Positions 1 to 8,263 of a stretch of DNA of 42,196 bases are shown piece after piece. The DNA is taken from contig CAIWVW010000051.1 in assembly GCA_903916255.1 (NCBI GenBank), positions 1-42,196 on the forward strand. Reading direction: 5' to 3'. Made by a program: the position numbers and the translations under genes. The DNA is from an uncultured Bacteroidota bacterium. GTDB taxonomy: Bacteria; Bacteroidota; Bacteroidia; JABEUT01. The notes below the pieces were generated by a model. It worked only from the letters and a program-made list of their open reading frames with translations. It had not been told where the DNA came from and made no database searches. Position 1 is the stretch's first letter. Each line of letters begins with the position of its first letter.

Positions 1-1
1 C

Positions 2-100
2 GATTTCAGGCAGGTGTATGCTACTATGCTCGATAAAGTATTAGGCGTAGATTCTCAAAAAGTGCTTGGTAAAAAGTTTGAAATGATGAATTTTGTGTAA
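2..100 (+). CDS. C-terminal end of a DUF1501-type protein (5' truncated by window)
   Basis: The frame is open from the window edge to a TAA at 98-100. The 32 visible residues include DFRQVYATMLDKVLGV and then VLGKKFEMMNFV. This resembles the usual end of DUF1501 (sulfatase-like) proteins, where a DFRQVYATVL-type strand is followed by a short tail. DUF1501 proteins are exported proteins of unclear function, frequent in Bacteroidota and Planctomycetota and often paired with DUF1800 genes. Only the tail is visible, so the assignment rests on this motif alone. The next gene begins 8 bp downstream, which suggests co-transcription. Confidence 0.6.
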   Translation, partial: DFRQVYATMLDKVLGVDSQKVLGKKFEMMNFV

Positions 101-108
101 CGAAGCGT

Positions 109-924
109 ATGAAAAAAAACAACCATACCTACATTAGTCCCAAACCCCTAAAGGGGCTTTTAAAGCCATTTCAAATTCGAAGCCCCTTTAGGGGTTTGGG
201 GCTGACAAAAATTGCAGTTATAGTTTTACTTGGTTTTTCCTTATCTGCGAATGCGCAGGATTCTATCGTTGCCAAACATAACGCAGCGCCAACCCGTAAA
301 TGGTATGGTATGACGGGCGCACAGCTTATATTCTCGAAGGGTGAAGTAATGGATAACCAATCGTACATCCCCAATATTTTGCGCTTCACTTGTTTTTTTC
401 ATATTCAGCACCAGTTTAACTATGACGTTGGCAGGGCGTTCGGATTGTATACAGGCTTTTCACTTATAAACGTAGGATTTATAAACTCTATTGGCCTGCC
501 TGACGGAAGTTCCGCTACCCTTAAACAACGCTCTTACAGCTTTGGAATTCCATTAGGATTCAAATTCGGCAATATGCCGCATGGCGATTATCTTGCACTC
601 GGCGCAGAAGGAGAATGTATGTTTGCCTACAAGCAAAAAATACTATACAATGGCACTAAAACCATTGAAAACGATGCTTGGTTTTCAAACGACCATGTAA
701 ACTTGTTTAACCCCTCGCTGTTTGCAGAACTCCGTTTTCATAATGGCACTTATATTCGTTTTAAATACTATGTGCTCCCTTTTTTACAGGATAAAACCAA
801 TAATCTAAACATCGGAAATTATCAGGTAGCCTATACACCTGAGAAAAGTGCACTTTATTATGTTTCCGTAGGAGTGCTTTTAAAGAAAAAGCACAAACAC
901 CATTTGACGAAAAGCGATGTATAG
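109..924 (+). CDS. Outer-membrane beta-barrel protein with palindrome-derived N-terminal extension
   Basis: This 271-residue protein has alternating hydrophobic/aromatic strands such as GRAFGLYTGFSLINVGF and YIRFKYYVLPF, typical of small Bacteroidota outer-membrane barrels. The export signal (KIAVIVLLGFSLSANAQ, cleavage after about residue 49) is preceded by about 33 unusual residues. Those residues are encoded by a perfect inverted repeat (139-158 with 181-200), read in frame as PKPLKG...SPFRGLG. The cytoplasmic n-region is therefore much longer than normal. The start at 109 is the only in-frame ATG before the signal core, so either the repeat is translated or a non-ATG start lies downstream of it. 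The C-terminus is basic (KKKHKHH). No specific function is recognisable. The gene follows the DUF1501-type gene by 8 bp. Confidence 0.6.
   Translation: MKKNNHTYISPKPLKGLLKPFQIRSPFRGLGLTKIAVIVLLGFSLSANAQDSIVAKHNAAPTRKWYGMTGAQLIFSKGEVMDNQSYIPNILRFTCFFHIQHQFNYDVGRAFGLYTGFSLINVGFINSIGLPDGSSATLKQRSYSFGIPLGFKFGNMPHGDYLALGAEGECMFAYKQKILYNGTKTIENDAWFSNDHVNLFNPSLFAELRFHNGTYIRFKYYVLPFLQDKTNNLNIGNYQVAYTPEKSALYYVSVGVLLKKKHKHHLTKSDV
139..200. repeat. Perfect 20-bp inverted repeat inside a signal-peptide region
   Basis: Bases 139-158 (CCCAAACCCCTAAAGGGGCT) are the exact reverse complement of 181-200, with a 22-base spacer. Each arm also contains its own small palindrome, CCCCTAAAGGGG or CCCCTTTAGGGG. The structure is REP-like and lies inside the coding region of the barrel protein. 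It stays in frame and introduces no stop codon. Confidence 0.8.
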
Positions 925-960
925 CCGGAGGTCGGAGCCCGACTGGCAATAACCAAATAC
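925..960. terminator. Hairpin element between convergent genes (copy 1 of 3)
   Basis: Directly after the TAG of the barrel gene lies GGTCGGAGCC followed by GCCCGACTGGC (937-947) and AAT. GTCGG pairs with CCGAC around a short loop. The same word order recurs after the genes ending at 17036 and 40788, each time between convergent genes. It probably acts as a bidirectional terminator or is a short dispersed repeat; no strong T-tract follows it. Confidence 0.5.
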
Positions 961-1275
961 TTAATTGCTATACCTGTCATCCGTTCCCATCCGGAACTTC
1001 ACCCAAAAATTCAGGCGGTTGTATATGGCATCTTCCATGCGGCAAAAAACAGCCCCTTTTGGCAGCGTGCATTTAAAATTATTTGCCAAAAGCAACTTAT
1101 TGTTCTGTAAAGGAACAGGTATTTTCTCAATAACCAGTGGTTGTGGAAAAATATTCTGTTGTATATTTCTGTTCTCATTTGAATAGAAAACAGATACAGG
1201 CTTTAATATCTGCGCATAGCCTGCGCTACTAAGCACCAGCAAACCCATTAAAATTAACATCCTCTTCATCGTCAT
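961..1275 (-). CDS. Small secreted protein of unknown function
   Basis: This protein of about 104 residues has a clear signal peptide (MKRMLILMGLLVLSSAGYAQ). The third codon is also Met and gives a better-shaped signal, so the start may be at 1269 rather than 1275. The mature part of about 80 residues holds two cysteines (FKCTL and VFCRM) that could form a disulfide. I recognise no family. An exact TAnnTTTG box lies at 1281-1288 on the minus strand, so close to the start codon that the 5' leader would be very short. The gene converges on the upstream barrel gene. Confidence 0.6.
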   Translation of the reverse strand: MTMKRMLILMGLLVLSSAGYAQILKPVSVFYSNENRNIQQNIFPQPLVIEKIPVPLQNNKLLLANNFKCTLPKGAVFCRMEDAIYNRLNFWVKFRMGTDDRYSN

Positions 1276-1280
1276 ACTTT

Positions 1281-1288
1281 CAAATATA
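1281..1288 (-). promoter_or_regulatory. TATATTTG -7 box for the small secreted protein
   Basis: The minus strand reads TATATTTG, an exact match to the Bacteroidota -7 consensus TAnnTTTG, 5 bp upstream of the annotated start codon. No clear -33 TTTG was assigned. Confidence 0.45.
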
Positions 1289-1324
1289 CGAAAACAGGAT
1301 AGAATGTAGATTGATATTCCCTAA

Positions 1325-1849
1325 TCATTTCCTTGTTAAAATTGGCAGATACTCCACCCAGGGGCCGACTTCTGTTTTATATTGCTTGGCCATTACCCTT
1401 GCTATTTGGGCTATATGGTTCAGGTCGTGTACAACCCATGTAGCGAGCAACTGCTGAAGGGTTACTTTCCCAAAAGCCGGATGTATTCCGGTTTTCTGCA
1501 AATCGAATGAGTCTATTTTTTTCAGGCGAAGCTTTACGATATTCTTCTTGCGTAATGCTTTAAATTCATCAATCAGCATTTGCAACGTCTTTCCTTTACT
1601 GTCTTTAATCTGGGCAAAACGGTCAAACGGTTCAAACTTTTTATCGTCGTTCAGTAGGATTACCTCCATGCGCACCACCCAGTCTGTTTTTTCACCATGA
1701 ACAAGGTGCCCCACAATATCATAAGGGCTCCAGGAATCGCCGCCTTCGTTGTTTACCACCCAATCATCGGATATGCCGGAAAGCATCTGTTCTACAACCG
1801 ACGGTGTTCTTTCCAATACCTCAATGGATTTATTAAGGTCGAATTTCAT
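1325..1849 (-). CDS. DinB/YfiT-family putative metal-dependent protein
   Basis: A four-helix-bundle DinB_2-type protein of 174 residues if started at 1849. Family features seen are the N-terminal helix with GHLVHGE, the central FDRFAQIKDSKGKTL segment and the C-terminal HDLNHIAQIARVMAKQY, which supply the histidines that bind a divalent metal in DinB/YfiT proteins. Members act as thiol-dependent transferases or hydrolases, but the substrate cannot be told from sequence. The frame also allows a start at 1864. I prefer 1849 (MKFDLNKS) because an exact -7 box at 1869-1876 would place transcription initiation near 1864. It is divergent from the gene at 1934. Confidence 0.8.
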   Translation of the reverse strand: MKFDLNKSIEVLERTPSVVEQMLSGISDDWVVNNEGGDSWSPYDIVGHLVHGEKTDWVVRMEVILLNDDKKFEPFDRFAQIKDSKGKTLQMLIDEFKALRKKNIVKLRLKKIDSFDLQKTGIHPAFGKVTLQQLLATWVVHDLNHIAQIARVMAKQYKTEVGPWVEYLPILTRK

Positions 1850-1868
1850 GGTGCATACATTCAATACA

Positions 1869-1876
1869 CAAATGTA
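1869..1876 (-). promoter_or_regulatory. TACATTTG -7 box for the DinB-family gene
   Basis: The minus strand reads TACATTTG, an exact TAnnTTTG match. Its position decides for the downstream start codon at 1849. Confidence 0.5.
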
Positions 1877-1933
1877 TGAGAATTCCCGTTGAATTAAAAT
1901 AAACCATAATTTTATCGCAACTTTAAACCTATT

Positions 1934-2527
1934 ATGGAAAACACATCACCCGAACAACAAGCCCAACCCGAAACAAGAATCAAGATAGACGCGAATGTAC
2001 TTACCTATTCGGAAGTACTTGTATTTACAACCTTCTATAATGCCTATAAAATTCAGAACAACGCCTTCACCAGCAGCGCGCAAATATTAAGCCAGGTATT
2101 GTTTGAAGCCAGCGAGAAACCGATTTACATGACCGGCACTTCCACTTACTCAGGTTATCTTATTGCGGCTTTTGAAAATGGCAAAGTGGCGAAAATTAAT
2201 TTCTCCAGTTACGAAACCGAAACCAAACGCAAAAAACTGAACAGCGTATATAACAACGAATCGAAATTGGTATTTATCGAGCATATTATCGATGATATTG
2301 ATTTGGTTGCGCTAAGCAGTATAAACAAGGTGGTTTTATTTAATACAAGTCAAATAAACCCTGTAGGAAGCAGAACCACCAAGGGTTTCCATGTAGTAAA
2401 AGCCAAAGACGGAAGCTCCGTATTAAAAGTAAAAAAACTGGAACAAGTTAAATTTGCAGACCCGGAATATTACCGCAAAGGCTTGAATACAGTTGGCTAT
2501 TATTTAAAGCCCGGAGACGAGTTTTAA
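1934..2527 (+). CDS. Cytoplasmic protein resembling GyrA C-terminal beta-propeller blades
   Basis: A 197-residue protein without signal peptide or membrane segment. Two stretches resemble the blades of the gyrase A C-terminal domain: YLIAAFENGKVAKINFSSYE (about residues 73-92) and LVALSSINKVVLFNTSQINP leading into GSRTTKGFHVVKAKDG (about 124-160). GyrA blades have the form LLxxTxxGxxxRxPxSE followed by RxxxGxxxxKLxxGD. The N-terminal 20 residues are acidic and polar (PEQQAQPETR). No catalytic gyrase domain is present. A DNA- or protein-wrapping accessory role is conceivable but unproven, and the resemblance is by eye only. Its 3' end overlaps the convergent TMTC-like gene by 4 bp. Confidence 0.5.
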   Translation: MENTSPEQQAQPETRIKIDANVLTYSEVLVFTTFYNAYKIQNNAFTSSAQILSQVLFEASEKPIYMTGTSTYSGYLIAAFENGKVAKINFSSYETETKRKKLNSVYNNESKLVFIEHIIDDIDLVALSSINKVVLFNTSQINPVGSRTTKGFHVVKAKDGSSVLKVKKLEQVKFADPEYYRKGLNTVGYYLKPGDEF

Positions 2528-4401
2528 TTCGCCGTTTGCTTTGGCAGCATTGCCAAATAGTTAGCCAAATTCGGGTAATTGGGATTTATTTGGACAACCT
2601 TGGTCCATGCATTGCGTGCTGAATCATATTGATTCAGGTTGAAAAATGTTCCGCCCAAATTAATCCATAAATCAGGGTTTTCGGGGGCGCATTGAATTCC
2701 TGTTTCAAATTCATGAACGGCCTGTGGAATATTCCCCTGCTTAGCGAATTTATTACCTGTATAGGTAAATATCTGCCCCAATAAAGAATAATAGCCCGGC
2801 AAATTCGGATGCGCGGGATATATGTGCCTTACCCTATCCCAGGCCCATTTTGCCGAATCGGGATTTATTAATTGGCAATAGGCAATGCCTATGTTTAAGT
2901 ATCCGTCAATATCGGAATCATCTATTCTGATTGCCTTAAAAAGGTATTTGAGGCCCACGTGTGCAATCGAATCGGAACGGAGAGTATCCTTTGTGACTTC
3001 ACTCAGATTAATGTATTGCGCGCCCGCATTATCATTTGCTTTTACACTGTTCGGAACAGTATTTACATCTTTCATAAACAAGGTGTAATTGCTTTTCCAA
3101 TCCTTGTTCCTCCTGATAGTTTCCATTCCGCAGAAAATAACCAACACTATTAGCAAACCTGAAACAACCAAATTTCTTCTTTGCAGGGGCATGCCTTTCA
3201 CAAGAAATACGATTCCCCATGATATACTTATTGCGAACCCTAAGGAAGAATGAAAGACCAACCGTTCACCCATAGTAGTCCCAATATTGAGGATAAAATT
3301 GGAAACCATAAACAGGTTCAATAAAAAGAAAAACAGGGGAAATGCAAGAACGTTTTTCTTTTTCAGGAGGTTTAATGCTCCATAGATAATCACTCCATAT
3401 AATAGTATAGACAACCATACTACAGGGCTTGCAAAACTGTAATATGGTATTTGAGCAAAGCCATAATCATACGCCAGCGGAAAGGGAACAAACAACATCC
3501 ACAAATATTTGCCAAGAATAAAAATTTCGGTAGCTAACTTTTGTAAAGGAGTTGCAAGGAGGTATGGGTTATTCAGAATATCCAGTTCGGTATGCTGATG
3601 GGGAAAGCCTATGGAGCCAATCCTAACAATGAAATATAAAACAACTACACCAACATAGGGCAAGCTGCTTAGTATTGCTTTACGAGCACTCCGGTTGGAA
3701 TGCAGCCGGAATAAGAGCGGCATGAGGAACACCAATGTCAATGCATACTCTTTAGCAAGGAGTGCCAGAAAAAGAGAAGCCATGCCGCATATAAAGGTGG
3801 TTATTTTCTTTTTCTCCAGATAATTAATACTGAATATAAAGGTTAGCATTATGAATATGAGCGATAGAATTTCATCGGAGCTTTTAATGTTGGCAACTAC
3901 TTCTGTATGCAAGGGATGAATAGCAAACAATAGGGTTGCAATAAATGCTATGTCTTCGCCATAAGGTATGGTTCGGAGTAAATAATTCCGGAGGAAATAA
4001 AAGATGGAAAGCACGCAAAGAATATAGAGCAGAATATTTACCGCATGTCTTTTGTGAGGAGATTCACCCCACAATTGGTGTTCGACCGCAAACAAAACAA
4101 TAGACAAAGGGCGGTACCTTCCACCCGATAATTTCTGATTAGCGTTATTTTGCTTGTAATAACTGTCATATGCATCAGATGAAAGTATTTTACCAATCCC
4201 CGAAAAACCCTTCTGCACATATTCGTTACGCTGAATTACCGCTTCGTCGTCCAATGCGTATTCATTCCGAAAGGAATTGGCATAAAAGCAAAGCGTAACA
4301 ATAAACAGCAGCGCAAATTTTACTTTATAAGGGAATTTGAAAATAGACTGAACAGGCTTTTTTTGCGATGCAGGCTGAACAGGTATTTTCTTTTTAGCCA
4401 C
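2524..4401 (-). CDS. TMTC-type GT-C glycosyltransferase with TPR tail, paralogue 4 of 4
   Basis: A 625-residue integral membrane protein. A lysine/glutamine/proline-rich cytoplasmic tail (1-25) and a first TM (about 27-45) are followed by YALDD (D51, D52), the acidic loop expected of GT-C enzymes. Then come GGRYRPLS, the TMTC hallmark HPLHTEVVANIKSSDEILS and several TM helices. A DUF1736-like stretch (NNPYLLATPLQKLATE to YDYGFAQIP) follows. TPR motifs fill about 470-615 (PDLWINLGGTFFNLNQYDSA). TMTC proteins transfer mannose from a lipid-linked donor to serine/threonine on exported proteins; that activity is inferred here. It is the last gene of the run, 21 bp after its upstream paralogue. Confidence 0.8.
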   Translation of the reverse strand: MAKKKIPVQPASQKKPVQSIFKFPYKVKFALLFIVTLCFYANSFRNEYALDDEAVIQRNEYVQKGFSGIGKILSSDAYDSYYKQNNANQKLSGGRYRPLSIVLFAVEHQLWGESPHKRHAVNILLYILCVLSIFYFLRNYLLRTIPYGEDIAFIATLLFAIHPLHTEVVANIKSSDEILSLIFIMLTFIFSINYLEKKKITTFICGMASLFLALLAKEYALTLVFLMPLLFRLHSNRSARKAILSSLPYVGVVVLYFIVRIGSIGFPHQHTELDILNNPYLLATPLQKLATEIFILGKYLWMLFVPFPLAYDYGFAQIPYYSFASPVVWLSILLYGVIIYGALNLLKKKNVLAFPLFFFLLNLFMVSNFILNIGTTMGERLVFHSSLGFAISISWGIVFLVKGMPLQRRNLVVSGLLIVLVIFCGMETIRRNKDWKSNYTLFMKDVNTVPNSVKANDNAGAQYINLSEVTKDTLRSDSIAHVGLKYLFKAIRIDDSDIDGYLNIGIAYCQLINPDSAKWAWDRVRHIYPAHPNLPGYYSLLGQIFTYTGNKFAKQGNIPQAVHEFETGIQCAPENPDLWINLGGTFFNLNQYDSARNAWTKVVQINPNYPNLANYLAMLPKQTAN

Positions 4402-4422
4402 AAGTAAGAATAGTTTATAAAT

Positions 4423-6333
4423 TTATTTTCCTCGTGCGCCTTTAGGAATATTACGCAACGAATTTAATGCAGCTGTCGCATTTTTAACCGTATTGCTGTC
4501 GGGCTTCAACTCCAATGTTTTAGTCCATGCATACTGTGCATAATCGAATTGCTGTGTATTGGCATATGCAACTCCTATATTATACCATAAATCTGCATTT
4601 GTAGAATCCTCGCTAAGCCCTTTCCTGATTTCTTGTATAGCAATTAGAGGGTTATTTGCACCGACTACTTCTGCTTTATTTAGAAAAGATTTAGCCAAAA
4701 GCGGCCTATAAAACAACACTTTAGGGTGATTCGGATAAAGACCCGATTGTACAATATCCCAATAATATTTTGCCGAATCGAGATTGGAGAGATAATAATA
4801 AGCTAAGCCAACATTAATAAAAGGGTCTGGAAAACCTTTATCTAAAGCAATAGCACGCTTGCAAAGCATTACTGCCGTATCGAGCATGTTTGTTTTGCGG
4901 CTCTCATTTCCTTTTTCGGTAGATAAATTAATGTACCCGACAGACGCATCGCAATCTGCAAATTCGCTGTTGGGTACAATTTTCACATCATGCATAAATA
5001 AGGTGTAGTCGTTCTTCCAATCGGCATTGCGGCTTATAGTTTCTCCGGCGCAGGCTAAAACCAATACTACGGTTACCCCTGTAATAGCAACTTTGCGGGT
5101 TGCAAAAGGTATTTTTTTTGTCAGCCTGAATGCAAGCCAGGAAATAACAACAATAAAACCGAGGGAGGCATGGTAGTCGAACCGCTCACCATAAGAAGCA
5201 CCTACATTAATAAAGAAATTTGAAATAGGAATAAGCATGAATAAAAAGAAAAATACCGGCAATGCCATCACATCTTTTTTCATCAGCAGTTTGAAGCCCC
5301 AATAAGCTATACCCACTATAGCAAACAACGACAACCAAACAGTAATATCAGAGAAATTATGGTAAGGAATCTGGTTGTACGAATAATCGCAGGCAAGCGG
5401 GTACGGAACAACCAACTGGAATAAATATTTGCCCAGTGCATACCATTCGGTAGCAAATTTCTGAACTGGGGTAGCAAGGTAATACGGGTCCATGCGGAGT
5501 TGGTTATTGATATAATGCACCCCCGCATTGGAATGCGGAATACCCACCGATGCAAACCGTAATATGATATATACAAAGGCCGTAATAAAATAAGGAATAC
5601 TGTATGAAATGGCGCTTTTTTTATTCTCCATAGGATAGAGATAAAACAGCATTGGCAAAAGAAATATGAGCGTAATTGCATACTCTTTAGACAGCAACGA
5701 AAGAAAGAAACTGCCTACTGCGAAATACAAATATTTTTTAATGTTCTCCGTTATATACTTCAAACTGAAAATGAACGTGAGCATAATAAAAAACAGGGAA
5801 AGTATTTCATCGAAACTCTTGATGTTTGCTACTACTTCAGTATGTAACGGGTGTATGGAGAAGAGCACAGCAGAAAGTAAGGCAATATCATCACCACGGG
5901 CTATTTTCTTCAATAAAAAATTGGAGAGGAAATAATAAATGGCAAAAATGGTTCCGATAAAAAAGAGAATGTTTATTAAGTGCCTTATAAATGCGGAATC
6001 ACCAAAAAGGCTTTGCTCGACGGCGAAACAGACAATAGAAAGCGGGCGGTACCTGCCGCCTGTAAAACCCTGGCTGGCATGCATTTGTTCAAGGTAGCTG
6101 GAATAGGCATCATTCGTCATGATTTTATAAATACCGCTCACCCCTTTTTGCACATAGGTGTTGCCAAGTATTACGCCATTATCATCCAGTGCATACTGAT
6201 TAAAAAGTGTGTTGCCATAGAAAATTACTCCTATAACAGCCAGAATAATGTACTTTGTTTGTAGCGGAAAATCAAACAGCGGCTGTAATTGAGCCGGAGC
6301 AGGTGTAGCTGGTTTTATATTTTTCTTTGCCAT
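4423..6333 (-). CDS. TMTC-type GT-C glycosyltransferase with TPR tail, paralogue 3 of 4
   Basis: A 636-residue paralogue with the same order: Lys/Pro-rich N-tail, TM1, YALDD (D50, D51), GGRYRPLS, HPLHTEVVANIKSFDEILS, a DUF1736-like segment (NNQLRMDPYYLATPVQKFATE, CDYSYNQIPYHNF) and C-terminal TPRs (NADLWYNIGVAYANTQQFDYA). It differs from its siblings in the central loop (ENIKKYLYFAVG), in a longer first TPR insertion (KGNESRKTNMLDTAVMLCKR), and in SYGERFDYHASLG where the others read TMGERL(V/I)FHSSLG. A TATATTTG box at 6342-6349, inside the 30-bp gap upstream, could give it an internal promoter. Substrate unknown. Confidence 0.8.
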   Translation of the reverse strand: MAKKNIKPATPAPAQLQPLFDFPLQTKYIILAVIGVIFYGNTLFNQYALDDNGVILGNTYVQKGVSGIYKIMTNDAYSSYLEQMHASQGFTGGRYRPLSIVCFAVEQSLFGDSAFIRHLINILFFIGTIFAIYYFLSNFLLKKIARGDDIALLSAVLFSIHPLHTEVVANIKSFDEILSLFFIMLTFIFSLKYITENIKKYLYFAVGSFFLSLLSKEYAITLIFLLPMLFYLYPMENKKSAISYSIPYFITAFVYIILRFASVGIPHSNAGVHYINNQLRMDPYYLATPVQKFATEWYALGKYLFQLVVPYPLACDYSYNQIPYHNFSDITVWLSLFAIVGIAYWGFKLLMKKDVMALPVFFFLFMLIPISNFFINVGASYGERFDYHASLGFIVVISWLAFRLTKKIPFATRKVAITGVTVVLVLACAGETISRNADWKNDYTLFMHDVKIVPNSEFADCDASVGYINLSTEKGNESRKTNMLDTAVMLCKRAIALDKGFPDPFINVGLAYYYLSNLDSAKYYWDIVQSGLYPNHPKVLFYRPLLAKSFLNKAEVVGANNPLIAIQEIRKGLSEDSTNADLWYNIGVAYANTQQFDYAQYAWTKTLELKPDSNTVKNATAALNSLRNIPKGARGK

Positions 6334-6341
6334 TAAGGTTT

Positions 6342-6349
6342 CAAATATA
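6342..6349 (-). promoter_or_regulatory. Possible internal -7 box (TATATTTG) in the TMTC run
   Basis: An exact TAnnTTTG match on the minus strand in the 30-bp gap between paralogues 2 and 3. It could drive the last two genes separately. Confidence 0.35.
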
Positions 6350-6363
6350 CCATTCTTAAAATA

Positions 6364-8259
6364 TTATTGCTTTACCTGCGACAACGCCTGCAAACCTCTT
6401 TGCGCGTCGGTATTATCGGGTTTATATTGCAGGGCTTTCGTCCATGCATATTTTGCCGAATCATATTTCTGAATGGTAAAATAAGCTCCGCCGATGTTGT
6501 ACCATATATCCGAATTGGCAGAATCATAGACAAGCGCCTTTTTCATTAAATCGATACCGTCGCGGGGTTTTCCATTTTTACCGAGCGCTATTCCATCATT
6601 AAAATAAAACTGGGAAAGCAAGGCATATTTCGATTTTAAGGAAGGGTGGTTAGGATGCAGTTTCGCAACCATCTCCCAGCAGTACCTTGCGCTATCGAGC
6701 TTATCCTGGTGCAGAAATACCCCCCCTAAATTAAGATAGGCAGCTTCATATTTTGGATTCCAATGCAGGGCCCGCAAAGAATATTTATGGGCAGAATCAA
6801 GGAAAGCCTGCGCCTGTGGAATAGTATTCTCCTTTCTTTCAGAAAGGGAAAGATAGCCCCAACTTGCATTGTTGTTTGCAAGACAACTCCGTGGCACTAC
6901 ACCCGCATCATGAATAAATAATGTAGTATCGTCATACCATTGGGCGTTGCGGACGAAAGTCTCGCCTAAACAAGCCACCCCAATTATCGATAAAACACCA
7001 ATTACAACATTACGCTTTACCGCTAACTGCTGTTTGGAAAGCGCCTTAAAGAGGTAATACGCCAAAATAATAACTAAGCCCAGCGAAGAATGAAATACCA
7101 AACGCTCGCCCATAGTAGCGCCGATATCCAGCACAAAATTGGAAATCATAAATATGTTTAACAGAAAGAAAAAAACAGCAAATGAAAGGATGCTTTTCTT
7201 TAAAGCCAAGCGGATTCCCCAAACAAGTAACCCGATATAAACTACCAGTGAAAGCAATACGGTTATGTCGGTAAAATTATGGTAGGTAATCTGGTAGTAA
7301 TTATAATCGCTGGAGAGCGGATACGGAAAAAGAAGCAGCACAATATATTTACCAAGCACAAACCACTCTGTCGCTATCTTTTGAATATGCGTGGCATATA
7401 AGTATGGGTTTGCAAGAATATCGTTGGTGCTTATTACCTTGCTGTGAAACCCTACGGCATTTAAACGCAACAAAATATAAATGAGAAAAACGCCCACATA
7501 GGGAATGCTTGCCATTACTGCCTCCACAGGCTTTTTATCTTCCAGCAGATAAAAAAGAAATGGAATGAAGAATATCAACGTAACGGCATATTCTTTTGCC
7601 AATAACGCAAACAAAAATGAGCCCAACCCGAACAAAAGATGCTTTGTTTGCTTGCCCTCCAAATATTTTAAACCAAAAATGAACGTAAGCATGATGAACA
7701 GTATGGATAAAATTTCATCCAGGCTTTTAATGTTAGCTACCACCTCCGTATGCAGGGGATGAATAGCAAATAAAACAGCGGCAATAAATGCCATATCGCT
7801 GCCCCATTGTATTTTCCGCAGCAGGAATTTCTCAAGAAAATAAAATATTGAAATAACACAAGCCATATAAGCCAATATATTCACCAGGTGACGAAACCCG
7901 GGCAATAAATCGGAATCGCCGAAGATGCTTTGTTCTATTGCAAAAACAATTTCGGATAGAGGCCTGAACCGTCCACCCGATAATTGGTTGGTAGGGTCGC
8001 CTCCCATATCTTTATAATAACTGGCATAGGAATCATTCGCCATTATTTTGGGTATCCCCGACAAACCCATTTGAACATAGGAATTCCGCACAATGGTTAT
8101 GTTGTCATCCAATGCATATTTATTTCCTATGGAGTTGGCATAAAATAAAAAACAAATACAACACAAAATAATGCACTTTGTCCGGTAAGGAAATGAGAAG
8201 AGTACAGGCTTAGCCGCAGTAGCCGTTTTAACTTGTTTTTTAGGAGCAGCGGTTGCCAT
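6364..8259 (-). CDS. TMTC-type GT-C glycosyltransferase with TPR tail, paralogue 2 of 4
   Basis: A 631-residue paralogue. Visible in order are an Ala/Lys-rich N-tail, TM1, YALDD (D51, D52), GGRFRPLSEIVFAIEQ, HPLHTEVVANIKSLDEILS, about eight further hydrophobic segments and a DUF1736-like block (ANPYLYATHIQKIATEWFVL, SDYNYYQITYHNF). The conserved TMGERLVFHSSLG loop follows, then three or so TPRs (EAAYLNLGGVFLHQDKLDSA, SDIWYNIGGAYFTIQKYDSA). The active sites should face the periplasm if topology follows GT-C enzymes. It starts 4 bp after the stop of paralogue 1, implying translational coupling. Protein O-glycosylation is the family-based expectation, not something the sequence proves. Confidence 0.8.
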   Translation of the reverse strand: MATAAPKKQVKTATAAKPVLFSFPYRTKCIILCCICFLFYANSIGNKYALDDNITIVRNSYVQMGLSGIPKIMANDSYASYYKDMGGDPTNQLSGGRFRPLSEIVFAIEQSIFGDSDLLPGFRHLVNILAYMACVISIFYFLEKFLLRKIQWGSDMAFIAAVLFAIHPLHTEVVANIKSLDEILSILFIMLTFIFGLKYLEGKQTKHLLFGLGSFLFALLAKEYAVTLIFFIPFLFYLLEDKKPVEAVMASIPYVGVFLIYILLRLNAVGFHSKVISTNDILANPYLYATHIQKIATEWFVLGKYIVLLLFPYPLSSDYNYYQITYHNFTDITVLLSLVVYIGLLVWGIRLALKKSILSFAVFFFLLNIFMISNFVLDIGATMGERLVFHSSLGLVIILAYYLFKALSKQQLAVKRNVVIGVLSIIGVACLGETFVRNAQWYDDTTLFIHDAGVVPRSCLANNNASWGYLSLSERKENTIPQAQAFLDSAHKYSLRALHWNPKYEAAYLNLGGVFLHQDKLDSARYCWEMVAKLHPNHPSLKSKYALLSQFYFNDGIALGKNGKPRDGIDLMKKALVYDSANSDIWYNIGGAYFTIQKYDSAKYAWTKALQYKPDNTDAQRGLQALSQVKQ

Positions 8260-8263
8260 TGCT

